From Xylanibacter ruminicola (lineage in GTDB: Bacteria > Bacteroidota > Bacteroidia > Bacteroidales > Bacteroidaceae): DNA of 64,000 bases. A program made the position numbers and the translations under genes. The notes under the pieces are model-generated. The model was not told where the DNA came from. It did not search any database and saw only the letters and a list, made by a program, of their open reading frames with translations. Shown here piece by piece: positions 43,988-53,553 of the stretch (positions are counted from its first letter, which is position 1; each line of letters begins with the position of its first letter). The stretch is from NCBI RefSeq assembly GCF_900107775.1, contig NZ_FNRF01000001.1, positions 124,001 to 188,000 on the forward strand, given 5' to 3'.

Positions 43988-45754
43988 ATGAAAAAAGCAA
44001 TGACCAGAATGATGCTGGTGGCATCGGTAGCACTTTTGATAAGCTGTTCGGCCGGCGACCCATTCAGCGATTACACTAACAGTTGGGGAGATAACTGGGG
44101 CAACGACACTCCCAGCGAGAATAGCAGCGGCAGTTCGACCACCACTGGCGATCTAACCACATTTACCGTAAACATCGACCAGACATCGGCCGAACCAACT
44201 GATGCGGCTACAGAGTACATGCCCGACGAGGAAGACGCTCTGGAAAACAGTACTTTTACCACCGAGGTTGCCATCGATATGGCCAGCCCCACAGCTAAGA
44301 CCGAGAACGGCGTAGAGATAACCGTGAACGGCGGACATATCACAGCCAATCACGGCTCTACCAAAAACATCTGCTATGTACTGAGCGGCACCACCAGCAA
44401 CGGATCGTTTACCGTTGTAGGCGACAAGAAATACGAAATAAAGCTGAATGGTGTAAATATCACCAATCCCGACTCGGCAGCCCTGAACCTGCTGAGCGGC
44501 AAGCGCGCCTATATCGTATTGGCCGACGGCACCAGCAATACACTGACCGACGGTACGAGTGGCAGCCAGAAGGGAGCACTCTACTGCAAGGGAAAACTAC
44601 TGTTTAACGGCAGCGGACAGCTGAGTGTTGTCGGCAATACCAACAATGCTATCCACTCGGCCGACTACATTGTGTTTCGCAAAGGCAACAACATCTACGC
44701 AAAATCAACCGCCAACCATGGTATCAAAGCCAACGACGGTGTGTTTATCAACGGCGGTATCATCAACGTAGAGGTAACGGCGGCAGCAGCCAAAGGTATT
44801 AACTGCGAGAGTAACATCGTGGTTAACGGCGGTCGCACCACCGTGATCACCACTGGCGACGGCACCTACGACACCGACGATCAGGAGGCCAAAGGGGCTG
44901 CCGGCATCAAGGCCGACTCTACCTTTACCATCAATGCTGGCGAGTTATGGCTCAAGAGCACTGGCAGCGGCGGCAAAGGCATCAACGTAGATATGGATGC
45001 CAACTTTAATGGCGGCAGCGTGTATGTGGTGACCGAGGGCGGACAATACAAGAGCAATAACGACACCTCGTCGCCAAAGGGTATCAAGGCCGATGGCAAT
45101 ATCAACATCACAGGCGGCACCATCTGGGTGCGCACCAGCGGCTATAACGGCGAGGGCATTGAAACCAAGAGCCAGCTGAACATCAGCGGTGGCGAGGTGG
45201 CCTGCTATGCTTACGACGATGCCATCAACTCGAAAGGCGACATGACCATCACTGGCGGCTATGTGTATGCACAGGGCAAGAACAACGACGGACTGGATGC
45301 CAATGGCAACATCTATCTGAAAGGCGGACTGGTGTATGCCATCTGTTCGGGCTCACCCGAGGTGGCCATCGATGCCAATACCGAAGGTGGCAAGAAGCTA
45401 TACCTTACCGGTGGTACCATCGTAGCTATCGGCGGACTGGAGAGTGGCAGCAGTCTCACACAGTCGTGCTACCAGTCGTCGTCATGGAGCAAGAGCACCT
45501 GGTACACCATGACCGTTGGCGAGAACACCTTCTCGTTCCGTACCCCATCCAGTGGCGGTTCCGGGCTTGTAGTATCAGCAGCCACTACCCCCACCCTGCA
45601 GTCGGGTACATCGGTTAGCGGCGGTAGCAGTTTCTTTGGCGGCTTAGGCATTGCAGGCGGTACCATATCGGGTGGAAGCAGCGTTTCGCTCTCAAGCTAT
45701 ACCGGCGGTAATAGCATGGGCGGAGGCGGCGGTTGGCCTGGCGGTTGGCACTGA
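43988..45754 (+). CDS. Carbohydrate-binding DUF4353 (Cthe_2159-like) beta-helix lipoprotein
   Basis: A 588-residue lipoprotein (lipobox ALLISC). After a Ser/Thr/Gly-rich linker, residues about 95-540 form repeated beta-helix rungs built on GxxxxxNGGxxxVxxxxxxxxGIKA (for example GIKANDGVFINGG, GINCESNIVVNGG, GIKADSTFTINAG), the pattern of the polysaccharide-binding Cthe_2159 family. The tail is Gly/Ser-rich (GGNSMGGGGGWPGGWH). It is probably surface-exposed and binds acidic polysaccharide. The LytS/LytTR pair starts 45 bases downstream and may be co-transcribed. Confidence 0.82.
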   Translation: MKKAMTRMMLVASVALLISCSAGDPFSDYTNSWGDNWGNDTPSENSSGSSTTTGDLTTFTVNIDQTSAEPTDAATEYMPDEEDALENSTFTTEVAIDMASPTAKTENGVEITVNGGHITANHGSTKNICYVLSGTTSNGSFTVVGDKKYEIKLNGVNITNPDSAALNLLSGKRAYIVLADGTSNTLTDGTSGSQKGALYCKGKLLFNGSGQLSVVGNTNNAIHSADYIVFRKGNNIYAKSTANHGIKANDGVFINGGIINVEVTAAAAKGINCESNIVVNGGRTTVITTGDGTYDTDDQEAKGAAGIKADSTFTINAGELWLKSTGSGGKGINVDMDANFNGGSVYVVTEGGQYKSNNDTSSPKGIKADGNINITGGTIWVRTSGYNGEGIETKSQLNISGGEVACYAYDDAINSKGDMTITGGYVYAQGKNNDGLDANGNIYLKGGLVYAICSGSPEVAIDANTEGGKKLYLTGGTIVAIGGLESGSSLTQSCYQSSSWSKSTWYTMTVGENTFSFRTPSSGGSGLVVSAATTPTLQSGTSVSGGSSFFGGLGIAGGTISGGSSVSLSSYTGGNSMGGGGGWPGGWH

Positions 45755-45799
45755 CACAATAAATCGCAATTTTTCACGTTATTAATAGTAGTAATTGGA

Positions 45800-46963
45800 A
45801 TGTATTGGATGAAAAATCAGTCGAGACAAGAAAACCTGATATACTTAGTTGTGTGGAGTTTGCTCTTTGCAACTCCGCTACTAAGTCTGTATCTACGTAC
45901 CATGAGCGATGATAACCTCAGCTTTCAATGGGGTGAAGTATTCTTTATCTGGGGCAAGTTCATTATATTTTTATTGCTGTTCCTGTTTCACAATTTCCTG
46001 CTGGCACCCTTGCTCATCCAGCGGCATAAGCGCACCCTATACTTATCGGCCATCACCATTGTGATTACAGGATTTGTGTTCGTTCAGATGAATACTCATC
46101 CACGGCCTTTCCCTGAAAGAGAAAAACGCGAATTCTTTAACGGCCCACGCCACGAACGCGATGACCGCAGAATGGATCGCGACGACCACAGAATGCCACC
46201 AGAATTTCATGACCGAAAGCCCCATCCGCCATTCATGCGCAAAGAGGGACCGGGCAGAGGACTTCACGACATCATTGCCACCGTCATACTCGTGCTGATG
46301 TTTGGTGCCAACCTTGGTTCCAAGCTCTACTTCCGCACCCGTAGCGACCAGCGCAAACTGCACGAACTGGAAAAGCAGAATCTGGAGCAGCAGCTGGAAT
46401 ATCTGAAATATCAGATAAACCCACACTTCTTTATGAACACGCTCAACAATATCCATGCGCTGGTGGATATCGACCCCGCCAAGGCACAGGACACCATCCT
46501 TGAGCTGTCGAAGATGATGCGCTTTGTGCTTTACGAAGGCGATAAGAGCGGTGTGCCTTTGAATCGCGAACTAGAGTTTATACGTACTTACATCACACTG
46601 ATGCAGCTACGTTATACCGATAAGGTGAAGATTAATCTCGACCTGCCTACCCAGATGCCCGATAAAACCATACCACCACTTATGTTGGTATCGTTTATCG
46701 AGAATGCCTTTAAGCATGGCGTGAGTTATCAGCACGAATCGTTTATCGATATTAAGGTAGAACTTATCGAGCCACTGCCTCAGGTAACCCACCTGCACTT
46801 TACCTGTAAGAACTCCAAGGCCGAACGTCCCAATGAAATGAAAGGTGGTGTGGGTTTAGTGAACGTTAAGAAGCGACTGGACTTGTTGTATGACAAGAAC
46901 TACACGCTGAGCATCAAAGATGATACTGATACCTATTTTGTAGAACTAATATTACCATTATGA
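45800..46963 (+). CDS. LytS-type sensor histidine kinase with His/Asp/Arg-rich periplasmic loop
   Basis: A 387-residue membrane kinase. There are four membrane helices (about 14-32, 47-70, 80-96, 156-173). Between the third and fourth, residues about 98-155 form an extracytoplasmic loop very rich in His, Asp, Arg and Pro (HERDDRRMDRDDHRMPPEFH). The kinase part has the phospho-acceptor His208 in YQINPHFFMNTLNNIHALV and an ATPase domain. The loop could bind a metal. The stop overlaps the response-regulator start by 4 bases. A start at 45809 is also possible. Confidence 0.88.
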   Translation: MYWMKNQSRQENLIYLVVWSLLFATPLLSLYLRTMSDDNLSFQWGEVFFIWGKFIIFLLLFLFHNFLLAPLLIQRHKRTLYLSAITIVITGFVFVQMNTHPRPFPEREKREFFNGPRHERDDRRMDRDDHRMPPEFHDRKPHPPFMRKEGPGRGLHDIIATVILVLMFGANLGSKLYFRTRSDQRKLHELEKQNLEQQLEYLKYQINPHFFMNTLNNIHALVDIDPAKAQDTILELSKMMRFVLYEGDKSGVPLNRELEFIRTYITLMQLRYTDKVKINLDLPTQMPDKTIPPLMLVSFIENAFKHGVSYQHESFIDIKVELIEPLPQVTHLHFTCKNSKAERPNEMKGGVGLVNVKKRLDLLYDKNYTLSIKDDTDTYFVELILPL

Positions 46964-47679
46964 TACGTTGTTTAGCTATCGACGATGAGCCTTTGGCTCT
47001 GGGGCAACTGGTTTCCTATATTAATAAGGTGCCATTTCTGCAACTGGCAGCTCAATGCCAGAGTGCCTTAGAAGCCCGCAAGTTTTTAGAGAACGATACA
47101 GTTGATGCCATCTTCTGTGATATCAACATGCCCGACCTGAATGGTATGGACTTTGTAAAGTCGCTGGCGGTACCACCACTGATTGTATTCACCACAGCCT
47201 ACTCAGAGTATGCGGTTGAAGGATTTAAGGTGAATGCTGTAGATTACCTGCTGAAGCCCTTCGGTCTGCAGGACCTGCAGCGTGCCGCCAACCGGATTAA
47301 GGACCGACTAACCGAATCGGTAGCCGCAGCCAGGCCTGCTACCGATAGCGACGACTCGCTCTTCCTGAAGACCGACTACCGCATTGTAAAGGTGAGCATA
47401 CCCGATATCAGGTATGTAGAGGCTATGAGCGAATACCTGAAAGTGTGGATAGAGGGCGAGGCAAAACCCATCATCACACTACTTTCGATGAAGAAGATGG
47501 AGGAGCATCTGCCCAACAACTTTATGCGTATTCACCGCTCTTATATCATCAACCTGAACAAGATTCAGGAGGTAAATAAGAACCGTGTGATTATGGATAG
47601 CGATACCTATTTACCGATAGGCGATTTGTATAAAGATGCATTTCAAGCTTATCTAGATACCAAGTTCTTAGGAAAATAA
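46960..47679 (+). CDS. LytTR family response regulator
   Basis: A 239-residue regulator paired with the preceding LytS-type kinase. Receiver domain with phospho-acceptor Asp54 (DAIFCDINMPDLNG), then a LytTR DNA-binding domain (DYRIVKVSIPDIRYVEAMSEYLKVW, FMRIHRSYIINLNKI). LytTR proteins bind direct repeats about two helical turns apart. The target genes are not evident. A hairpin terminator follows. Confidence 0.92.
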   Translation: MIRCLAIDDEPLALGQLVSYINKVPFLQLAAQCQSALEARKFLENDTVDAIFCDINMPDLNGMDFVKSLAVPPLIVFTTAYSEYAVEGFKVNAVDYLLKPFGLQDLQRAANRIKDRLTESVAAARPATDSDDSLFLKTDYRIVKVSIPDIRYVEAMSEYLKVWIEGEAKPIITLLSMKKMEEHLPNNFMRIHRSYIINLNKIQEVNKNRVIMDSDTYLPIGDLYKDAFQAYLDTKFLGK

Positions 47680-47681
47680 GG

Positions 47682-47711
47682 GTGGCCGCACTTGCGGTCA
47701 CTTTCTTTTTT
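47682..47711 (+). terminator. Intrinsic terminator after the LytTR gene
   Basis: GTGGCCGC-ACTT-GCGGTCAC, an 8-bp stem with one G-U pair, then a T-rich run (CTTTCTTTTTT), directly after the stop codon. Confidence 0.75.
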
Positions 47712-47717
47712 CACACT

Positions 47718-47757
47718 TTTTAGGTATTGTGATATTCCTTTAATAGCCGTACCTTTG
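47718..47757 (+). promoter_or_regulatory. Promoter of the iron operon with shared TTTTAGGTATTG element
   Basis: TTTTAGGTATTG (47718-47729) lies 20 bases before the -7 box TACCTTTG (47750-47757). The same element at the same distance precedes the DUF2023/flavodoxin genes and, with one change, the TonB gene at 60.3 kb. Confidence 0.6.
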
Positions 47758-47790
47758 CACCCGAATTTCTAAAATTACATTAATTCGGAG

Positions 47791-49071
47791 ATGAAAAGGA
47801 TAATTTATACACTGATGATGTTGGCGATTTGCTTTACAGGCAACGCACAAAAAAACAATGCAGACAGCACAAAAACATCGTGCCTGAGCGTAGGTGGCTA
47901 TGGCGAAGCTAACTTTACACGTAATTTCTTTAGCGACCATGTGAGTCGTTACAGTCAGCCCGAGGAACATAAGAACGATCCCAGTCACGGACGTCTTGAC
48001 ATCCCCCATGCAGTGATATATTTAGGTTACGACTTTGGCAAAGGCTGGAGTTTTGGTACCGAGATAGAGTTTGAGCATGGCGGCGCAGGTATTGCCTACG
48101 AGAAAGAAGACGAAGAAGGCGGTGAGTGGGAACAGGAAACCGAGAAAGGCGGTGAGGTAGAGCTGGAGCAGTTCTGGCTGCAGAAGTCGTTTGCCCCTTG
48201 GGCTAACATCCGTGTTGGCCATATCGTAGTACCTGTTGGTTTGAACAATGCACACCACGAGCCACTGAGCTACTTCACCGTATATCGCCCCGAAGGCGAG
48301 AACACCATCATGCCCAGCACCTGGCACCAGACAGGTGTATCATTCTGGGGACGTGCAGGCAAGTTCCGCTACGAGGCTCAGTTCCTAGGCGCCCTGAATG
48401 CCGACCAGTTTACCAACGTAGGTTGGATTCACAAGGGTCATAAGTCGCCCATGGAGTTTGATGTGGCCAATAAATATGCAGCAGCCCTGCGTATCGACAA
48501 CTACTCGATTCCTGGTTTGCGTATCGGTTTGAGTGGCTACTACGGTCACAGCATCGGCAACACCTATCCTAACGATGCCAATGGTACAGGTGCCACCTAT
48601 CAGGGTAAGGTTGCCATTGGTGCCATCGACTTTACCTACAATGCCCACAACTGGATTGTTCGCGGACAGGCCGACTATGGCTACTTAGGCAATGCCAGCG
48701 AGCTGAAGTATATGTACAACCGCCTGAACTCAAAATCACCTTTCAAGCACTCTGCCTTTGTAAGCAGCAATGCTTATGCCATGGGTATCGAGGCTGGCTA
48801 CGACATCTTCTCGCAGATACAGAGTATGCGCCAGCAGGGTGAGCGCCTTTATCTATTCGGACGTTACGAGGCTTACAATCCCTACGCCAGCGACACCAAG
48901 GGCATCAGCTACGACTACACAGCCGTTAAGCGCATGGCAGTGGGTCTGAACTATCACCCCATCAAGCAGATTGTGATCAAGGCCGAGTACTCTAAGCGCT
49001 TCTTAAAGAGCAAATACAACAACGAGCCATCGGTTAACATCGGTGTGGCTTACGAAGGATTCTTCCTCTAA
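47791..49071 (+). CDS. Outer-membrane porin-like beta-barrel protein
   Basis: A 426-residue exported barrel protein (signal peptide ending FTGNAQ) resembling phosphate-selective-porin-type proteins. RLDIPHAVIYLGYDFGKGWSFGTEIEFEHGG and QFWLQKSFAPWANIRVGHIVVPVGLNNAHHEP are typical strand patterns, and the last residues GVAYEGFFL end in an aromatic/hydrophobic strand. An acidic loop (EKEDEEGGEWEQETEKGGE) may attract cations. It is the first gene of the imelysin/di-heme operon, so passage of iron is a reasonable inference. Confidence 0.82.
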   Translation: MKRIIYTLMMLAICFTGNAQKNNADSTKTSCLSVGGYGEANFTRNFFSDHVSRYSQPEEHKNDPSHGRLDIPHAVIYLGYDFGKGWSFGTEIEFEHGGAGIAYEKEDEEGGEWEQETEKGGEVELEQFWLQKSFAPWANIRVGHIVVPVGLNNAHHEPLSYFTVYRPEGENTIMPSTWHQTGVSFWGRAGKFRYEAQFLGALNADQFTNVGWIHKGHKSPMEFDVANKYAAALRIDNYSIPGLRIGLSGYYGHSIGNTYPNDANGTGATYQGKVAIGAIDFTYNAHNWIVRGQADYGYLGNASELKYMYNRLNSKSPFKHSAFVSSNAYAMGIEAGYDIFSQIQSMRQQGERLYLFGRYEAYNPYASDTKGISYDYTAVKRMAVGLNYHPIKQIVIKAEYSKRFLKSKYNNEPSVNIGVAYEGFFL

Positions 49072-49101
49072 AATCGAAATTTCCACATAATTATTATAGC
49101 A

Positions 49102-50436
49102 ATGAAGAAAATTACTTATGCAATGTCGGTCCTCATGATGGGACTCGCGTTCACTGCCTGCAGTGAAAGTAACAACAACAATGAAGAGAACGGTAACGAG
49201 TTCAACGTTATCAACACTACACCATTAGTAGATGAGGACAGCTATCCCCAGAACACCACCGCTGCAAACTACAACAGCAAGGCTTTCGGTCAGGACGCTA
49301 TCGACAACTGTTTGTCGCTGATTTCAGAGCTTGAAAATGCCAATACCACCATCGCTACAGCAAAACTGAGCGAGGCTCAAGAGGCTTACCTGCGCAAGGT
49401 ACTCGAGACTCTGGTTGGTAACGTCATCGTGCCTACCTATACACAGTTGGCTGATGATGTTGAGGATTTGGAGAAGACTCTGAACGGTCTGACCGTAAAC
49501 AGCATTACACAGACCCAGATTGACAAGGCTTGTGCCGACTTTAAGCAGGCCCGCCAGAACTGGGAGCGCTCTGAGGCATTCCTGATGGGTGCCGCCAGCG
49601 ATTTCGATATCGACCCAACTATCGATTCATGGCCTTTGAACCGCAGTCTGCTGCTCAACTACTTTAACAATGGCATGAACGACGAGATGCTGGAGGATGC
49701 CACCATCCTGGGCTTCCACGCTTTGGAGTTCATCCTGTTCCGTAACGGTCAGAACCGTAAGGTAGCCGAGTTGCAGGGTAACGATACCTACACTAACTTC
49801 GAGAAGATTACTGGTGCCCAGGAGCTGGCTTACGCTCAGACTATCTGCACCCTGCTTAAGCAGCGTTGCTTCCAGTTGCAGGTTGCCTGGGAGGGCGAGA
49901 CAGCAGCTAATGCCGCTCGTGTAGCAGTAGTTAAGGCCGCAGGTCTGGATATGACTACCGCCGCAGGTCTCTCTTATGGCGAGAACCTGAAGCAGGCTGG
50001 TGTAAGTGGCAGCAAGAGCACCTTCCCCACACTAAAGGATGCCATTGCTCAGGTACTGATTAACGACGAGGGCTCATGCTTGGCTATCTGTAACGAGGTA
50101 GGTACAGCCAAGATTGCTAACCCATTCAGCGCTGGCGACATCGCTTATGTAGAGTCGCCTTACAGCTACAACTCAATCACCGACTTCCGCGATAACATCC
50201 GCAGTATCCGTAACGTATGGCTGGGTTCTACCGACAAGAAGGCTAACGAGTACAGCTTCCACACCTTCTTTGCCAGCGTAAAGAGCGATAAGGTGAACAC
50301 CGCTGTAGAAAGCAACTATGTGGGTGCTATCGAGGGTATCAGCAACATGCCAACACCATTCGTTAAGTATTGCAGTGTGGTATGGGGCAAGAACTTCGAC
50401 GATCCCGACAACTGGGATTCTACATCTGGAGAGTAA
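49102..50436 (+). CDS. Imelysin (M75) family iron-uptake lipoprotein
   Basis: A 444-residue lipoprotein (lipobox AFTAC) of the imelysin/EfeO/IrpA group. The conserved GxHxxE motif is GFHALEFILF, and KQARQNWERSEAFLMGAASDFDIDPTIDSWP is the other family landmark. Despite the peptidase name, members work in iron acquisition. It is placed between the porin (30-base gap) and the di-heme oxidoreductase (32-base gap), a conserved neighbourhood (COG3487/COG3488). Confidence 0.9.
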   Translation: MKKITYAMSVLMMGLAFTACSESNNNNEENGNEFNVINTTPLVDEDSYPQNTTAANYNSKAFGQDAIDNCLSLISELENANTTIATAKLSEAQEAYLRKVLETLVGNVIVPTYTQLADDVEDLEKTLNGLTVNSITQTQIDKACADFKQARQNWERSEAFLMGAASDFDIDPTIDSWPLNRSLLLNYFNNGMNDEMLEDATILGFHALEFILFRNGQNRKVAELQGNDTYTNFEKITGAQELAYAQTICTLLKQRCFQLQVAWEGETAANAARVAVVKAAGLDMTTAAGLSYGENLKQAGVSGSKSTFPTLKDAIAQVLINDEGSCLAICNEVGTAKIANPFSAGDIAYVESPYSYNSITDFRDNIRSIRNVWLGSTDKKANEYSFHTFFASVKSDKVNTAVESNYVGAIEGISNMPTPFVKYCSVVWGKNFDDPDNWDSTSGE

Positions 50437-50468
50437 TACACCTGAAAATTAATTAAACAAATACACTA

Positions 50469-52223
50469 ATGGAGAAAATATCGAAACTAACATGTGTTGT
50501 ATGTTTCGGAATGCTGTCGGCCGCAGGGCTGACAGCATGTTCCGATAATAACGACTTTGCAGATCTGGGACCTCTGACACCTGAAGAACAAGCATTCGGA
50601 AAAGCTACTGGCAACTTTACTGCCGAGGAATGGTACCCCGGCGGTGAGCTCGGCACCACCGAGAAGGCCAGCTATTCGGCCATCACTCCTGCTGCTATTG
50701 CCGCTGGCATGGAGGATGACTTCAATACGGGTGAAGGTTTCTTTGAGAAGCTCTACACCTTTGAGCAGGAGCCACGTAAAGGTTTAGGTCCTGCATGGGT
50801 GCGCAACTCGTGTATCGCCTGCCACCCCAGCTATGGTCACGGCAAGCGTCAGACAGAATATCGTGCCAACCAGATTGGCAACGGCTATCTGCTGGTGATT
50901 TATCATCCTGATACCAACGGCTATATCACCGAGGTAACAGGTATGCCTCAGACACAGGCCATGTCGCCCTTCAAGGCTCCTATCGACGAAAATCAGATAA
51001 CCATCGACTGGAAGAATGTGACAGCCATGGAGAGCGGACTGCCCATGAAGTTTGAAGATGGCGAGGAATATGCCCTCATCTACCCAGAGGTAACCATCCC
51101 TCAGACCGCCTTCAACACCAACCCACTGCCTACCAACTACGAGGTGCGTCTGGAGTCAACCATCGGCGTGTATGGTACTGGTTTGCTCGATGCCATCAGC
51201 GATGAGGATATCGAGGCACAGTGGTTGGCCGAGTCGAAGCATGCCACACTGAACCCTGCCATGTGGGATCAGGAGGCTGGCACCTTCAAGGCGTCTGCCT
51301 ACTATTCGGCTGCTTATAACGATCTGGGCACATTCCGTGGCTCTCACGGTCCGATTAAGCGTTTCACTTATGCCATGACTCGTGGTTCGCTGCAGGATGG
51401 TGCCGGTTCTAACGCTATCTGGAATATCACCAACGTCACCCGTAGCGACCGTCACTTCCTCTACACCACCCCCGCATGGGCCAAGGCACAGAGCGAGGAT
51501 AAGGAGGTGATCAGCTATATCAAAGAGCACGGCGAATCGCCACTCAGCATTCTGCACCCCTACTATGCCGACGGTACCGACGAAGGTATTGCTGCTCGTG
51601 TAAACGAGATACTGAGTTGCTCGTCGATTGCCAAGAAGGAGACCTTCGACAAGTACCTGTTTAACGGTGCGCCTTACAATGGCAAGGAAGAGATGAGCGA
51701 CAAGCAGTACTATCAGTTTATGGTATGGCATCGTGCTCTGGCTGTTCCTGCAGCCCGCAACCTGAACGATGCCGACGTACAGCGTGGTAAGGATCTGTTC
51801 TCGCAGATTGGTTGTGCCCGCTGCCACCGTCCTTCATGGAAGACTGGCAACGACGATATGTGGGTAGATGCCAGCATCAAGGCATACGCTAAAAGTGTTG
51901 GTAAGGATGCCAACAAGATGCTGCCACGCTATCCTAACCAGACTATCTGGCCTTACACCGACATGGTTCAGCATCGCCTGATGATGAAGAACGACATCCG
52001 CACAGGCTGGTGCCGCACCACACCATTGTGGGGCCGCGGACTGTCGCAGTTGCTTACAGGTGCTAACGATCGTCTGCACGACTGTCGCGCCCGTAGCGTT
52101 CTCGAGGCCATCATGTGGCACGGCTACTCTAAGCAGTCGGATGCTTACGGACCAACAGAGAAATTCTATCATCTGCCTAAGGCCGATAGAGATGCTGTAA
52201 TAAAATTCATCGAGTCTATATAA
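50469..52223 (+). CDS. Di-heme oxidoreductase (COG3488, cytochrome c peroxidase-like) lipoprotein
   Basis: A 584-residue lipoprotein (lipobox Cys24 in LTACSD) with two c-type heme sites: CIACH (Cys115, Cys118, His119) and CARCH near residue 450. GSHGPIKRFTYAMTRGSLQDG and TPLWGRGLSQLLTG belong to the predicted thiol-oxidoreductase family found with imelysins. It may oxidise or reduce iron at the cell surface. Heme attachment needs a cytochrome c maturation system, and a CcsA-like gene follows after 30 bases. Confidence 0.88.
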   Translation: MEKISKLTCVVCFGMLSAAGLTACSDNNDFADLGPLTPEEQAFGKATGNFTAEEWYPGGELGTTEKASYSAITPAAIAAGMEDDFNTGEGFFEKLYTFEQEPRKGLGPAWVRNSCIACHPSYGHGKRQTEYRANQIGNGYLLVIYHPDTNGYITEVTGMPQTQAMSPFKAPIDENQITIDWKNVTAMESGLPMKFEDGEEYALIYPEVTIPQTAFNTNPLPTNYEVRLESTIGVYGTGLLDAISDEDIEAQWLAESKHATLNPAMWDQEAGTFKASAYYSAAYNDLGTFRGSHGPIKRFTYAMTRGSLQDGAGSNAIWNITNVTRSDRHFLYTTPAWAKAQSEDKEVISYIKEHGESPLSILHPYYADGTDEGIAARVNEILSCSSIAKKETFDKYLFNGAPYNGKEEMSDKQYYQFMVWHRALAVPAARNLNDADVQRGKDLFSQIGCARCHRPSWKTGNDDMWVDASIKAYAKSVGKDANKMLPRYPNQTIWPYTDMVQHRLMMKNDIRTGWCRTTPLWGRGLSQLLTGANDRLHDCRARSVLEAIMWHGYSKQSDAYGPTEKFYHLPKADRDAVIKFIESI

Positions 52224-52253
52224 TAATTTGCCCGCTGCTTACGTTTATTATAT

Positions 52254-53414
52254 ATGAAGCGAAGTATAATCATTCTATACATCGTGGTGGTTGCTGTACT
52301 GGCAGCTGCCACGGTTTTTGAGAAATATCAGGGTACAGAGTATGTATCCAACAATATCTATGGTGCCTGGTGGTTCTCGGCCTTATGGGCTTTGTTAGTA
52401 GCCGTCAGCATATTCTGGCTCATCAAGCGTAAGGTGCGTCGCCCATCGGTAATGGTGCTACACCTGTCGTTTGTAGTTATCCTGGCAGGTGCCCTGCTCA
52501 CGCATCTCACCGCCGTAAGAGGTGTAGTACCTTTACGTCAGGGCGTAGCCACCAACACATTCCTAACACGCGACATGCACCTCCACCAGTTGCCTTTCAA
52601 CATCTGTCTGGAGCATTTTGACGTAAAGTTCTATGAGGGGACAGAGATGCCATCCGACTATATCTCGCAGGTTACCATCGATGGCAAGCCCTTTACCATC
52701 TCAATGAATCAGATTGCCAGTTATAGGAATATCCGCCTGTATCAGATGGACTACGATGCAGATATGCAGGGTAGTATCCTGTCGCTGAATTACGATCCAT
52801 GGGGCATCCCCGTAACCTACTGTGGTTACGCCTTGCTGTTTGTATCGCTCATCTGGATACTCATCGATCCTAAGGGCAGGTTCCGCGAACAGCTTGCCTT
52901 GCTGCGTAATCATCGCTTGCAGCTCAATATCTTTGCTGCAGGCGTGCTGGTTTGTTTCTTATTCCTAATGTACCACTTCCTGAATAAGTACTCGCCTGAG
53001 AACCACCCCATGCCTGTACTCAACTCGCGCCTGCTACCCATCCATATTGCAACTATCATGCTGGCTTACACCCTGTTGTTGTTTGCCTGCCTCAGCAGTC
53101 TGGTGGGTATTATTTCTACCAAGCATCGCCAAGGCATGCAGCACCTGTCGCAGATGATGCTTTACCCTGCGCTCACTTTCCTAGGCTTTGGTATCTTTAT
53201 CGGTGCCATCTGGGCCAACATCTCGTGGGGTAACTACTGGTCGTGGGACCCCAAAGAAACCTGGGCACTCATCACCCTGATGATTTACGGCATCCCCGCC
53301 CATCGTAGCATCAAACTTAATCACAACGTGTATATGGTTCTGGCATTCCTCACCATCCTCATGACTTACTTTGGTGTAAACTACTTCTTAGGCGGCATGC
53401 ACTCGTATGCTTAA
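52254..53414 (+). CDS. Small ResB/CcsA-like cytochrome c maturation protein
   Basis: A 386-residue inner-membrane protein with about eight membrane helices. The N-terminal part (YLVSNN-like VFEKYQGTEYVSNNIYGAWWFSALW) resembles ResB, but its periplasmic region is only about 100 residues. The C-terminal part carries the CcsA heme-handling WWD motif, WANISWGNYWSWDPKETWAL. Typical fused CcsBA proteins exceed 900 residues, so this is a compact form. As last gene of the operon it is probably dedicated to the di-heme protein encoded next door. Confidence 0.83.
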   Translation: MKRSIIILYIVVVAVLAAATVFEKYQGTEYVSNNIYGAWWFSALWALLVAVSIFWLIKRKVRRPSVMVLHLSFVVILAGALLTHLTAVRGVVPLRQGVATNTFLTRDMHLHQLPFNICLEHFDVKFYEGTEMPSDYISQVTIDGKPFTISMNQIASYRNIRLYQMDYDADMQGSILSLNYDPWGIPVTYCGYALLFVSLIWILIDPKGRFREQLALLRNHRLQLNIFAAGVLVCFLFLMYHFLNKYSPENHPMPVLNSRLLPIHIATIMLAYTLLLFACLSSLVGIISTKHRQGMQHLSQMMLYPALTFLGFGIFIGAIWANISWGNYWSWDPKETWALITLMIYGIPAHRSIKLNHNVYMVLAFLTILMTYFGVNYFLGGMHSYA

Positions 53415-53464
53415 GGATACACCAATACCTATTTTATATTAGTTCTTTTTATTGAACACCGAAA

Positions 53465-53516
53465 GGTGCGCGATGCTTAAAACACTCGGTTTTAGGTATT
53501 GCGCACTTTATTTTTT
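53465..53516 (+). terminator. Terminator of the iron operon, overlapping the next promoter
   Basis: GGTGCGC (53465-53471) pairs with GCGCAC (53501-53506), and TTAAAAC with GTTTTA inside, followed by TTTATTTTTT. The descending arm contains TTTTAGGTATTG, the shared promoter element of the following DUF2023 gene. Confidence 0.6.
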
Positions 53517-53529
53517 CGCCGTACCTTTG
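53490..53529 (+). promoter_or_regulatory. Promoter of DUF2023/flavodoxin with shared TTTTAGGTATTG element
   Basis: TTTTAGGTATTG (53490-53501), 20 bases, then TACCTTTG (53522-53529), 24 bases before the ATG at 53554. Confidence 0.6.
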
Positions 53530-53553
53530 CACCGTCGAATTAAAAGTATAACA

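Noticed and set aside
51156-51827. 223-codon minus-strand frame opposite the di-heme oxidoreductase
   Set aside because: Antisense shadow with no supporting signals.
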